Positions 1 through 10,849 of a stretch of DNA of 64,000 nt are shown here, in pieces (position 1 is the stretch's first letter; each line of letters begins with the position of its first letter). Both the position numbers and the translations under genes were made by a program. The stretch spans positions 36,133,823-36,197,822 of the forward strand of contig NC_088873.1 of the NCBI RefSeq assembly GCF_032884065.1, in the 5' to 3' direction. The stretch is from Artemia franciscana. Lineage: Eukaryota; Arthropoda; Branchiopoda; Anostraca; Artemiidae. Below the pieces are notes generated by a model. It did not search any database. It worked only from the letters and a program-made list of their open reading frames with translations, and had not been told where the DNA came from.

Positions 1-609
1 TTAATAATAACACTAATTATTTTAATGTATTTAAGGATAAGACCTTTGATGTAGCTCTTCTGTCGGCTGAATCGAAGGCTCACTCATAATCTATAAAGCA
101 AAGCACTAAAGGTGTCTGATGACTCAGGCAGAGTGAAAATTAAGTCGACGCATCCTATCCTCTTCCAAAGAAAACATACTGTTCTTCTCAGTGTTTCTAC
201 TTTTTTTTTTCTCTCAATCCCATCTGTTAAGTAGAAAATCCCTTTTTACCCGACAAAAATCCCTCATAAGTTCTGCCCTGCTGTTCGTGTTAAAGGTGTA
301 ATCAAACAAATATACAAATCCATGCGGTTTGTCGTACGGCAATCACAGGTTTTATCATACAGATTGAATAACATTTTCAATTTGAAAAGCATGTATGTCA
401 TATAATCATATAAAACAATCGTTTTCAGTTGATATTTATCTTTTACTGGAAATATCATGATGTTTCATCTGAAATAAATCCATGAAACACGGTGCTGTTT
501 CTGTATTAATAAATATTTTTTTCTAAATAGAATCCATTCGCTAAACTGTACAGTTCTCCGCTTTGTTTAATAGGGCTTTTACTTTTTCATTCATAAGTAA
601 AGCAGCCAG

Positions 610-888
610 TCACACGGGACTTAAAGCCAGTCTCCATTTGGCACTTTCTACAAAGATTGAATCTAGTGGAAAAATGAACATCTTCGGTTCCTTTTTCTGC
701 CACTCCACAGAATACCTGCCTCCATTATAAAATAATTGGCATTTTTCCATTCCGTTTTTGTATAAAATGCCAAATAGGGGCTGACTTTTAGGCATATTCA
801 CAATCGAACCTAGATTCGAGGTATCTCCACTCAAAAGCTCCCTCGATTGGACCCATGGATAATTGGATACAAGTTTTTTTTTGTCAAG
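610..888 (-). CDS. Possible terminal exon of an unidentified gene
   Basis: The minus strand is open from a TAG at 919-921 down to a TGA stop at 610-612. A possible CAG splice acceptor at 891-889 would start an exon at 888 in phase 0, giving about 92 residues. The peptide has ordinary soluble-protein composition, with motifs such as SNYPWVQSRE, GILYKNGMEKCQLF and FIFPLDSIF, unlike the low-complexity chance frames around it. There is no methionine near the start, so it would have to be an internal or terminal exon. I do not recognise the family. The acceptor lacks a good pyrimidine tract and I found no upstream exon, so it could also be a transposon piece. Confidence 0.25.
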   Translation of the reverse strand, partial: LDKKKLVSNYPWVQSRELLSGDTSNLGSIVNMPKSQPLFGILYKNGMEKCQLFYNGGRYSVEWQKKEPKMFIFPLDSIFVESAKWRLALSPV

Positions 889-920
889 CTGTAGTAATAT
901 TAACGACTGCGAATATTTCT

Positions 921-1385
921 AAATCACATGTAAATTGCAATTAATGAAGAAAGCTGAAAATAAGGGTCAAAGTCTTGATCCGTCACCAACACACATCATT
1001 CAGCAACTTGAAAAAAAAACAAAAAAAAACAGGAATCTAAAGTGTACAACCTCGTCCGTAATCTCTCGATTTTGGTATGGATGCCATAGCACGAGCTTGA
1101 CTCATGGTTAGTGGCCACTCCCATGAGCTTGGGTTTATTTGTAGTAGCGCTCGGTTTTGGAGTTTTCCACTCACACAGAGCGTTCTCTAGACGAAACCCA
1201 CGTGAATGGGATTGCAGGGCATGGTATTTGCTTGTGCCGAAGAGAAGCAACGTCCCGGAAACCCAAAATAGTGAGCGACGAGAAAAATATGTTAAATATT
1301 TATCTCCGCATTAAAATCGCAACTAAGACGGAGTTTCGACTAATGTTGTATTTATCCTTAAATTAACTATTCACAAAGAAAAAAA
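921..1385. other. No recognised gene
   Basis: Both strands carry short overlapping open frames here, including an 84-codon minus frame ending near 996, but none shows a family motif I recognise. An A-run at 1006-1029 and another at 1378-1389 flank the stretch. Confidence 0.3.
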
Positions 1386-1389
1386 AAAC

Positions 1390-2470
1390 ACTAGGAATGG
1401 GACACCAGTAAAGCTGCCTTATCTGAAGCAGCATTGGACTTCACGATTCTTAGCTTCTTTGCTTGAATTTTAGCTTGAATAGCCTCTTGACTACAACAAT
1501 GCTAAAGGGAAGAGTCAATCACCATCGGATCAGCGTTTTGAAATCGGAAAACGGACATCTCCAGCACCATACTTCAGATTCAATATGTATCCCTAGTATT
1601 CTTTAGCTGACGCATTTTTGGGATCCTGATTTTCTGCGAGATCGATCGTGGGTTGGCATATCCCATTTGCATCAATCTTTGCTTTCTCCCATCCGGGCAT
1701 GCCAGATTTGTTGATGTGGCTGATAGAGGTCTCAAGCTGCTCTCTGGCCAACTTTGGAACCAATACTCTTTCAAATTCAAAAATAGCATCTCTAAACCTA
1801 AATCGTGTTTGCATTTGGGAAATTACTTCAGAAAGTCTCGAGCAGCTTTATTTCCAATTCTCTTGGGTTGATCAATGGGTAACTTACAAATAGAGTCCTG
1901 TTGTCACATGCTTCCATTCCCGGGTAGACTTGTCGATGTGGAAAATATTCACATTCCTTCATCCAATCTCAGTATGTTTGAAAGGGTCCTTACGTAGGAC
2001 ATATTGATAAAGTTACTGGCAAATGTTGAGACTAATTCTAATGCTTCTTGTCTTATCCGATGAAACAAGCCATCCTCGATCTCGAACAAACAATTAAAGT
2101 CATTGAACATATTGAAAGCATAAGACATTAGCTCAAATTATGCTTTCATCAGGGTTCTGAAGCGTTTCAAGACCTTTTCATAGTCATGAGTCTGATCATC
2201 AAAAATCATATTCGTGAAATACAGCTTCAAGGCTGCCTTCAAGCAGTCTTTCCACGCAACCTTCTTATGAAAGCCATTATGGTTGCTTCGGTGAGAGTAT
2301 GTTGCGGAGTTGCAAAATTCTTTGAACTCCTTTAGAGCCCTTCCTTGCTTAGCTGAGATAGCTCATGCTGAGATGGGAGCACAAAATTCTAAAGAGAACT
2401 TCATTTGAACTTTGTATTCTTCAGTGTTATGTATAAAACGTTCAAACAGGAATCCTTTATTTGAGTTTCA
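1390..2470 (-). pseudogene. Decayed coding sequence, family not recognised
   Basis: Reading the minus strand from about 2470 down to 1390 gives long stretches of plausible protein broken by in-frame stops and frameshifts. Recognisable stretches include ALKEFKEFCNSATYSHRS, AWKDCLKAALKLYFTNMIF and DDQTHDYEKVLKRF (2350-2160), FNCLFEIEDGLFHRIRQEAL (near 2090), and a 73-codon open piece at 1593-1814 with FERVLVPKLAREQLETSISH and MPGWEKAKIDANG. The charged, non-repetitive composition is that of a real protein. It has several stops and no clear splice sites, so I read it as an old intronless copy of a gene or of an element's ORF. I cannot name the family: host, transposon and viral origins are all possible. 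Confidence 0.4.
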
Positions 2471-2619
2471 AAATCCCCAGTATCTCAGTTTTGAACAAGA
2501 AAAGTCCCTAGATATATCAATTAACCGTGGATAATCCCATATCTCTTTTTAAAAAAAAAGTCCCGTGTAATTCCTAGAAATCCTACAAAAGGGGACAAAT
2601 CTCTAAATATGAAAACACT

Positions 2620-3590
2620 ATCTATTCTCTCAAAACTTTATCTATGGCACCTGTAAGCCTACAAGCATTATCATATCAAGTAATTTGCTTCCAACAGAGA
2701 CCAAACTAACGCCTCGATACTTATCACACTCACTTTTATCACCTACTTTTTAAAGGGTATAATTAAAGTTTTCCTAAAAATTGCTAAGTACTTCTTTTTC
2801 ATAAACCATATTCGTAATATCCAGCAATTTATCTCTGACTTCACAAGCTCCATATTTCAGAAGTTCATATACCGCACTATCAATACCTACGGTTTTATTG
2901 TTTTTTAATTCTTTGAGTATTGCCTCTAATTCTTTCCTGCAAAATAAATCTTCCCTTACTTCCAAAGTGTCTAAAAAAAACTTTGTTATTTTTTATAGGA
3001 TTTCCTGTGACTTTACCATGATTTAGCGCATCTTAAAAATGTTCTAGCCATCTCCCTCAATTTTTTCCTCATCACTAATAGCAGCCTGTTCTTATCTCTA
3101 GCTAGGACAGGTACCTCTCACCTTTTTAGCATGACAATACAATACAATACAGGTATGCTTCCAATTATACTGTCTGGTTGTATCTTCTAGATCTTCAGCC
3201 ATTTTATTCATGGCCTCCATTTCACACCTCCTTAATTTAGATTTTAATGCTTTTTCTACTTTCCCTACATTCCTCTTTTCTTCATATGATCTATCACTCA
3301 AATATTTCTTGTACAAGCACCTCCTCTTTTCTACTAAACTTAGAGCATTTTCACTAATATTCCAGGTGGCGTTTCGAAATCTACTATTTCACAACCTATT
3401 TTCCAAAATTGTTCAATCCATCTTCTGCATTGTAGACTTCTTAGTTGAATATTCAATTGTTCCATGAAAGTTTCTCTCAAATTGTCATCCTCGAGTCTAC
3501 CAATGTCATGACTTCCAGGAAGGTAAAAAACACCCTTTTTTCTTCCAAATGTCAATCTTATAGCTCTGATTTTTTCCATTGCTTCCGCAG
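2620..3590 (-). mobile_element. LINE (non-LTR retrotransposon) RT relic
   Basis: Minus-strand frames give the linker and start of the reverse transcriptase of a non-LTR element. In order these are a connector piece (3340-3579), a charged helix with KLRRCEMEAMNKMAEDLED (3098-3316), ELEAILKELKNNKTVGIDS and ELLKYGACEVRDKLLDI (2774-2965), and DKSECDKYRGVSLVSVGSKL (2760-2680). These match the usual LINE order in which LKNNKAPGxDG precedes YRGISLLS. The frame is broken by stops and shifts and ends before the catalytic YADD box, so the copy is dead and truncated. Confidence 0.8.
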
Positions 3591-3653
3591 AAGCTTTGCT
3601 ATCTTTATTTTATCAACTTAACAGTTTACCCAAAGAGAATTAAGTAACTTGTA

Positions 3654-3938
3654 AGAGTGGAAACTGGCGCTACTATCGAAAAAAAAACTATCAACGCCAT
3701 CTAGTGTTTGGCGACTCTTGACATTTTTTCAAGTTTTGTAATCGTTTTTTGGTCAGGAACTGAGATCAGACATTTATTACTGATAACCCTAATTTTATTA
3801 GGGTTTTTATACCCTAATTTTATTAATTGCGCTAATTAGTTAGTTATTCTTATTAGTACACTGGGAAAAATGTCAAGTGTCAGCATACACTAGATAGCGT
3901 TGGCGGTTTTCGTCGACACTGGCGCTAGTTCCCACTCT
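3654..3938. repeat. MITE with about 78-bp terminal inverted repeats and TA target duplication
   Basis: The left end begins AGAGTGGAAACTGGCGCTAC and the right end is its diverged reverse complement, ending CTAGTTCCCACTCT. The inverted similarity continues inward past ATCTAGTGT and GACATTTTT. A TA dinucleotide flanks both ends (3652-3653 and 3939-3940), as for Tc1/mariner-type elements. There is no coding capacity in about 285 bp. Confidence 0.7.
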
Positions 3939-4247
3939 TATAAGCTACACATAATCTTTGAGTTTACTACAGACTCATCAACTGTTTCTGAAATTTAGCC
4001 ATAAGTGGCAGGCATCATAGCGTTTGAAATATCATTTCATTTTCCAGGTTCAGTCAATCCAATCAAAGTCTCTTTGGCTATTTTATCCTTTCATTGTCGT
4101 CATTTTTATTAATAACACTACAACTGTCACCATCATCGACCCCAGGTATGCTTACATGCCTTACCTTTAAGAGGGAGAGCCTATAATATTTTTTATAGCG
4201 AGGGGGCCAAAATACGAAAAAGCGCATTTGAATTCTATTTTTCAAGT

Positions 4248-4253
4248 TTTATT
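4248..4253 (-). promoter_or_regulatory. MPHOSPH6: Poly(A) signal AATAAA of MPHOSPH6
   Basis: Minus-strand AATAAA about 35 bases after the TAA stop of the MPHOSPH6 homologue, a normal place for the cleavage signal in a short 3' UTR. Confidence 0.7.
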
Positions 4254-4287
4254 TACATAATAACAATAATATAAAAAGGGATGTGTG

Positions 4288-4726
4288 TTAGGTTCCAAGA
4301 ACACCAGTGAAACCATGATTTCCTTTTTGCTGTTTCTTATTAAACCTTTGCTTTAGTTTGTTGCCATGCTTTTTCTTATGGATATATCCTTCGTTACTAT
4401 TGTATCTCCTATGCAATGGGTCCTTTCCAGCTCCTCCTCCTTCCTTGTTTTTCTTGAACCCCGGTCTCATTGGTCTGAATTTTTCCTCAGCTTCAACTGC
4501 AGCTCTGTTGCCTTTGTTGAAACGTTTACCGATTGTTGCCACAAGGGAGCCATAAGTTGCAGCCATTTCACTGTTGGAAATATCTGCTTCTATCTCAGTT
4601 TCAACTGGTTCACCATTTGCCTTCTTCATTATTTTTTCAACCTCGGGGTTCATCCCACCAAAAGACATACGACCAAATACTAAATCTTCAACAATTTTGT
4701 AACTGGGCTCTATTGTTACTCTCATT
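4288..4726 (-). CDS. MPHOSPH6: MPHOSPH6 coding exon 3 (terminal)
   Basis: The acceptor is a T-tract followed by AG at 4728-4727. The first base A completes a glycine codon split from exon 2. The exon encodes residues 50-194, with the conserved core at its start, and ends at a TAA at 4290-4288. An in-frame ATG upstream of the acceptor is intronic. Confidence 0.93.
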
Positions 4727-7700
4727 CTAAAAAAAAAAGATAACATTTAGAATTTCTCTGTTAGGATATTCAATATTTATATGCACCAAATCTAGGAAAG
4801 TGTTCTCTTTGTACAATGTTCCTTCTACCAGAAACCATAATCTCAAATTTAAGGGTCGGAGTTATCAAGGAGAGCATCTCTTTAACACACCATTTTCCCT
4901 AGGAAAATCTCCATTGGAATCGGACAAAATTTCAAGTTAGTAATTTTAATCAGAATTGTTGAGATACTCAATAGATGTGTCTCTGGGGTGACATGATATG
5001 TATAGATCCATGAGCAAGGGTTCTAAACGTTGTAAATAGCCTATATAAAGCACCTGATTAATTGACACATTTTCATAGAAATGTTCAACCTTATAGAAAC
5101 CATTATTATACAAGGATTTTTGATGTTTATAACTGAAGGGCTCAAAATGAGAACCATGGGTGGATCAACTCAGCCACCCTCAAATTCGCAAAAATAAGCA
5201 CGTTGTACCTCTTTTGACATGCAACATATGGAATGTTTCAATAATTAAATATTGATCATTAAGAATAAAGTATGATTTCCCAAAATCAAAACACATCAGC
5301 AGGCCTACCTATTCTGCAAATAGCCTTTGATACTGAAAACATGTCAAGTCCATACTCCCTTAATGGTGGATAGGTTAAACCTTGCTGAAATCAAAACCAC
5401 GAAGGGATTTTCCTAAGTAGAGTCCTTGGCCTGTTTCTCCCTCCAGACACCCCCTCCCCACCCTAACGCTGTATATACAGACAAACTGTCCCTATTTCGG
5501 TTCAAAGCATTTCAGGTGTTATTTATGGAATAGTCTTTAATGATTCTGAATTTATCCCCAGAAACCTGATTGTCTCAGATAAAAACACAAAAAGTACATC
5601 TTTCACAAACAATGTTTGATTGCCACAAAAACTAGTTTATAAGAAGATCTGAGCTTGTTGATTACCGTTCTAAGGCTAATATTGCAATTTTTCTTCTAAT
5701 AAATGATATTTGTTTTTAATTAATTTTGGTTGAGGCCTTCCGAGCTTGTTAATTACAAACCTGAGGCTAATATTACAACTTCTAAACTCATAATGAGAAC
5801 GGATTTGGTTTATATTTTACAAATTATAGTGCTCAGATTTTGCAAAACTGGAACTTAAGGATTTTGGGGGTTATCAATCCTAAATTTGAGGCCCAGATTG
5901 CACCTACTTGAAACCAGTTGGCAATTCTCATTCTATATTCGTGGGGGGTCTATAGTTACAGCTTTGAGTCTAGGATTCCCTCTGAGATTCCCCTAACTAT
6001 AACTTCTCATTTATGGACATGTTCTACCTCTTTTGATTAGTAATAATAACTTAGATAAAACAAGCTTACAAATCTGAGACCTAAAATCGGAGGGTTTCAG
6101 CAATCAATAATTGAAACCACCATCTTTGGTTTCACAAAAAATAGATCTCAGAGCCTGTTTATTGTAAATAGGAAGCTAGCATAACAGATCCCTGAAATCA
6201 AAGCACATTAAGTACTTCACAAAGGATAGACACACTACACCTTATTAAAATCATAATCAGTCAAAGAATTTAATGACAGAAGGCCTTTGCGCAGATGCTC
6301 CCCCTTTATCCCAAGCTTCACTTGCATAGATATGCTACATCTTTTTTGCTAATAATTGCTTAGGGATTATTTAGGCATTGGTCCCAAATGATTAAATGCT
6401 AATTTTTAAAATCAGCATGATTGTAGTTTGACTTATTTATTTTCTGCAAAAACCAGACGCCACCATCTTGCACAACAAATAGCTTTGTTGTACACCATAT
6501 TAACATCAACATTACAAATACAAGTGATACATTCTAAACATAAAGATAAATGATGGCTTTTTATTCAACTAATTTTACTCCCATTTCATACTAGACTACA
6601 TACTGTGCTATATTACCAACTGAAATTAATTTCCCTTTATGCCGTGTCTGCTTCTCAACAGATGAAACAATTCAGCATGTATTATTTGATTGCCAGGCTC
6701 AGAGTGAGGAAACTATTTCCCTAAAGCGTTTCTACTCCTTGGCTAAGATTTCAAATACTTATACAGCTATCCTGAGTCCTTACCTGCCTTGGCACATTGA
6801 CTATAAGATATATAAGCATCTATTGATATCTTAAAAAAATTTCACTTTGTTTCACAACAGTGAAACAACTTCAGCCAACCATAATTTTCTGTTTGTAAAT
6901 GCTATATTGTTGCCAGTCACTATCCTGACGTTTCATAGGTCTTCTGGAACAGCTCATCCCCAGCTTAAAATCTAGTCAAAACATTGACCTTTTTTGTATC
7001 CATATTCATGGATTTTGTATTCCTGTTTATTTTCACTTGTTATGTCATTTATCAAACCATGTTGATAAACCTTGCCACTTATCAAGGTTTTTGTGGTCTC
7101 CTGTGTTTGTTTCTTTATTGCATAAATTTGCTTTTATAATCATACCATCATTTATTGGTGATGTTGTTGTCAGTCACTATCCAGACGTTTCATAGGTCTT
7201 CTGAAACAGCTCATCCCCAGCTTAAAATCTAGTCAAAACATTGACCTTTTTTTGTATCCATATTCATGGGTTTTGCATTCCTGTTTCTGTTTATTTTCAC
7301 TTGTTATGTCATTTATCAAACCATGTTGATAAACCTTGCCACTTATTAAGGTTTTTGTGGTCTCCTGTGTTTGTTTCTTTATTGTATGAATTTGCTTTTA
7401 TAATCATATCCTTCCAGTGTGGTTTTCAATAGTGAAAGTCTTTGGCTACTTTACTTTTTATATTTTTTATTTAATCAATAAAAAAAAGTACATACCCATT
7501 CTTTATCATCTCTTCAGTTATTTCCTGCTTGTACAGTTCTTTCCGCTCAGCATCATCAAGTTGTCTTTCTGTTTCATCTTTGGATCGTTTCATGAACTGT
7601 AATGAAAAGTAGATGGATCAATTTATTTTATTTACTTTGAAGATTATTCAGAGGATTTTTCTCTGTTGTGATAGAAAACACAGCTAAGTATACATTGACA

Positions 7701-10700
7701 AGCTTGTCCTGGGAGCTTTGATTTTGACCAATGCTGGAGTAACACCACAGTAAGATTTTTTGATAAAAAAAAAGATTGATTAATGGTCCATGTTTTTGGT
7801 TGATTTTAACATCACATTTGGGCTTCTTCTCCTGAAAAACATCATCTGGAATCCAAAAAGGATCCTTTTGGCTTCTAACAGGTTTTCCTAGTTGCTAAAG
7901 CAGTGGAATATTGAAATTAGAAGGATTTGGTCTGAAAAGCTTATTTAAATGCCAATTTATTCCCAGGTAATTCTAGTGATACTAAGCATTTGTACCTGTT
8001 TTTAATGACAATACTTTAATGTTAGTTTACTAACAGTACTCCCCTCCCTCCTTCCCTGAGGATACCAGTGGTGTCTCTTTTATGATAAAATTCTAGTTTA
8101 GGGGCTGGTTACTATTGGGGAGAATGGTTAAGCTAGGCAAATAACACTCAGAAATGATTCAGAGAATTAATGGTCCACTGGGAAGGCATTTTGAAACACC
8201 TAACTCTACCTCTTCTTTCTCCAAAGGGCACTGACTTTTTATAGAGTCTTCCCAGGCTATGGTTTAGACTCTTGATTCATTCATTAAAGTTTCATTCACT
8301 TAAGCACTTTACACAATAACAAGAAAAAAACTTCATGTTTCTTTCATTTTATCCACATCTTTGAATTATTACTATTAAATAGTTTATTTGCCTGATTGTT
8401 CTCTTTATCTCACTAAGACATGATGTAATTCACCAGGTTGCAAATCCCTATAAACAAACAGATGTGCTACAATTCAAGCAATGAATGGATATTGGGAAAG
8501 ACCCCTGGCATTGGACAGTGCCTAATCTTGGACAAACATCTTGACTAAAACATACATTTCCTAAATATTGATAACAGGCTCCTAATCTTGGACATTCTCT
8601 ATACATGTTTAGATAGTTGGGGACTAAAATCATGGAAAACCTGTTGTTTATCATTTACATTTAAATAAAAGTTACCCTACAGCCTAACCAATTGAATAAA
8701 ATTGTTCTGCTTTGCACCTTTTGTTTTGGATTAAATGTGTAAGATTGTCTGTTTATGATTTAGAAACTGTTGTAACTTTAAAACCTGGCATCACAGATTA
8801 GACTGCATTTTCTAAGATAAGATGCAAGCTTTATGTTTGTCAGAGATTATAATCCACTGTTGACTAAAATTATATTTAAAATATTCAACATTATTTACTG
8901 ATAAGACATTTAAATTAATCACTTTATTTTTCAGAAAATTTAAATCAATCTAATGGTGAAGCTGTACAATATTTATAATAAAGGTTTGGAGTGATCTAAG
9001 GCTGTTGAAAAGGAAACATGTTAAGAAAACAATTCTAAACTCATACTATCCAGAATAATCTTAGCTAACACATTTTGAATGCAACTCTACTATACTTTGA
9101 TCCCTATTCCACCCCCTCAAGTGCAAATATAGTCTAGCCTAGACTATGTATTTCCAATGCATTCTGCAACACATCACTCTTGTTTTTCTGTTTCTTGTTT
9201 TGTCAATTGATTCAATTTATAGGTACATCAATTGAAACAAGACAGATGAATTAGGAAAATGGATGGAAAACATCTAATTTTGGCTATATATTTGTATATT
9301 AAGGGGGGAGTAGTAGCAGAGAGCATAAAATATGTATTAGCTACTATTATTCTGCATATTATGAAGTAAGAATTCTTTCTTAATATGTTTCCTTCTCAAT
9401 GACTTCTAATCTAGACCTATACTGGGTGTAAATATATGACCATTCCACCTTGAGACATGTTAAGAAAACATTTCTTATTTCATGATATACAAAATAACTC
9501 TAATTAACATATTTCCCAGAAGGAGAACCTTTATCTTCACTTCTTTTTTCTGTAATGAAATTTTTGAAAAAAGCCATGCCTTTGATAAGCATTTTATGCC
9601 ATCCTATAAAACTTTTTATAGATCACAGAACCCTTGCCACACAAAGTTTCTAGAAGTTTTGGTAAAATTCTAGTTAATTTTTTCTTGCTATCTCAGAAAG
9701 GGTTTAGGTTAGGAAAATGAAACTTTCAGGGATGGATCTACAGGCTAAAGTATGTCCTGGGAAGGTATTTTGAAGTACCTATCTATGCTCCTTCTCCCTC
9801 TAGAGGGCCCTGACCTTTAATGACTTTTAAAAATATGTCTGTTATGAAAAGTGAAACCTTGAAAAATAGATCTTCTGCTTAATTGAAGTACAACAAAATT
9901 GTTTTCAGCTTCATAACTTTGCTCAATGCCATTTTATAAGGTTTTAAAGATATGCAAATACATTTCCTAAATTTTGAAAAAAAAGCATTGATATGACTCA
10001 AAATTCTACTCAAATAACAGGAATTGCATTTTCAGAACTAAAGGCAGAGAAAAAGCAACTAGTAACTGAAAATTCAGGTAAAATGTTGTTTTGTCAAAAT
10101 TTCAATAGGTATAACCCTGTCATGTAGGCAAATTTCAGGGCTCTCTAGAGGGAGAAGGAGTGGAGTTGGGTACTTCAAAATACCTTCCTGGGACATACTT
10201 TAGCCTGTAGACCCATCCCTGAAAGTTTCATTTTCCTAACCTAAATCCGTTCCAAGATAGCAAGAAGTCAATTAACTAGAATTTTACCAAAGTTTTTTTT
10301 AGCAATGGCATTAAGTGTGTTTAGCCAAATTTTCAAAATTGAATGAAATGCTATTGTGAAAAATTATGAATTTCTTAAAAAAGAACTGGAAAAAAAGTAC
10401 AGAAGTGAAGATAAAGGTTCTCCAACTGGAAAATATGTTAAATAAGATTATTTTGCATAGGCTATTATGAAGTAAGAATTGTTTTCTAAACATGTCTCCT
10501 TATGAAGTTGAATGGTCATACATTTACACACTATACCATATAATATAATATAATATACCACTAATATAAGTACTAAAATGGTGATTAGTTGTGTGAGGAC
10601 TGGATGGACCTATCTTGCCCAAACCTAATAGGCTTATTTCAGGTCAAATCTTGCACCATCACTTGCTATTATAGCACTTTTCAAAGAAGAGTTCATATGC

Positions 10701-10846
10701 AACTGAATTACGTCAGATACAGTTATCTACTAGGAGTTTTACCCTAGTCTAATAAATGTAAGCCTAGCCTAATTTAGAAACTTGACCAAAAAAAGTCATA
10801 CCTTCATTGCCAAAAGATTCCTAGATAGTTTGGCTTTTCGAGACAT
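4288..10846 (-). CDS. MPHOSPH6: M-phase phosphoprotein 6 homologue (exosome cofactor), 3 coding exons
   Basis: Joining 10802-10846, 7496-7596 and 4288-4726 gives a 194-residue protein with consistent phases (0, then 2). Family marks are the N-terminus KLSRNLLAMKFMKR, an acidic/basic helix DETERQLDDAERKEL, and the hallmark EDLVFGRMSFGGMNPEVEKI at about residues 62-81, followed by an acidic stretch and VATIGKRF. The human protein is about 160 residues; the extra length here is a Lys/Gly/Asn-rich C-terminus. In characterised species MPP6 binds the nuclear RNA exosome with RRP6 and MTR4 and helps 5.8S rRNA 3' maturation; I infer the same role here. The central HWYLDLPELKEKE-like segment of the human protein is missing, so the exon 2/3 join is shorter. 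Introns are 2.8 and 3.2 kb. Confidence 0.93.
4755..6600. other. MPHOSPH6 intron 2, left part: nothing recognised
   Basis: AT-rich intron sequence with no family motif I recognise. A short direct repeat containing GAGCTTGTTGATTACCG and a relative of it lies at about 5650-5780. Confidence 0.4.
6640..6834 (+). mobile_element. LINE ORF2 C-terminal zinc-finger-like relic
   Basis: An open plus-strand frame encodes CRVCFSTDETIQHVLFDCQ, then about 45 more residues to a TAA, followed by an A-run. The CxxC...H...C pattern with ETIxHVLFDC is typical of the C-terminal region of many non-LTR retrotransposon polyproteins. Only this tail remains, 5'-truncated, inside MPHOSPH6 intron 2. Confidence 0.6.
6914..7410. 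repeat. Tandem duplication, 2 copies of 257 bp
   Basis: CAGTCACTATCC begins a unit at 6914 and again at 7171. The copies share nearly all bases through TTGCTTTTATAATCATA, with a few substitutions and small indels. The second copy ends just before MPHOSPH6 exon 2. Confidence 0.85.
7496..7596 (-). CDS. MPHOSPH6: MPHOSPH6 coding exon 2
   Basis: Acceptor CATTACAG ends at 7597 and donor GTATGT begins at 7495. The exon has 101 bases: 33 codons (16-48) plus GG. It encodes FMKRSKDETERQLDDAERKE and ends TEEMIKN, matching the second block of MPP6 proteins. Confidence 0.92.
8671..8812. repeat. Dispersed repeat, copy 1 of 2
   Basis: About 140 bp starting GTTACCCTACAGCCTAAC, repeated in the same orientation at 11769-11923 with about 90% agreement by eye. 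No coding potential is seen. Confidence 0.7.
9415..10537. repeat. Foldback element in MPHOSPH6 intron 1
   Basis: The left arm (about 9415-9812) and right arm (about 10137-10537) are diverged reverse complements. Shared blocks include GTGTAAATATATGACCATTC, GAGAACCTTTATCTTCACTT, GGTAAAATTCTAGTTAATT and CTCTAGAGGG. The spacer is about 325 bp with no ORF. The GGTAAAATTCTAG...CTTGCTATCT block is also the terminus of the larger foldback at 52469-53663, so both belong to one family. Upstream sequence at 9020-9260 resembles the reverse complement of 53690-53930, extending the relationship. Confidence 0.7.
10802..10846 (-). CDS. MPHOSPH6: MPHOSPH6 coding exon 1 (start)
   Basis: ATG at 10846-10844 opens 15 codons, MSRKAKLSRNLLAMK, then donor GTATGA at 10801. 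This matches the short basic N-terminus with SKNLLxMKFM that opens MPP6 proteins; the next residues (FM) come from exon 2. I could not define the promoter or transcription start upstream. Confidence 0.9.
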
Positions 10847-10849
10847 CTT

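Noticed and set aside
4358-4730. Three overlapping plus-strand frames of 65-105 codons
   Set aside because: They are antisense to MPHOSPH6 exon 3, which has conserved protein motifs and splice sites.
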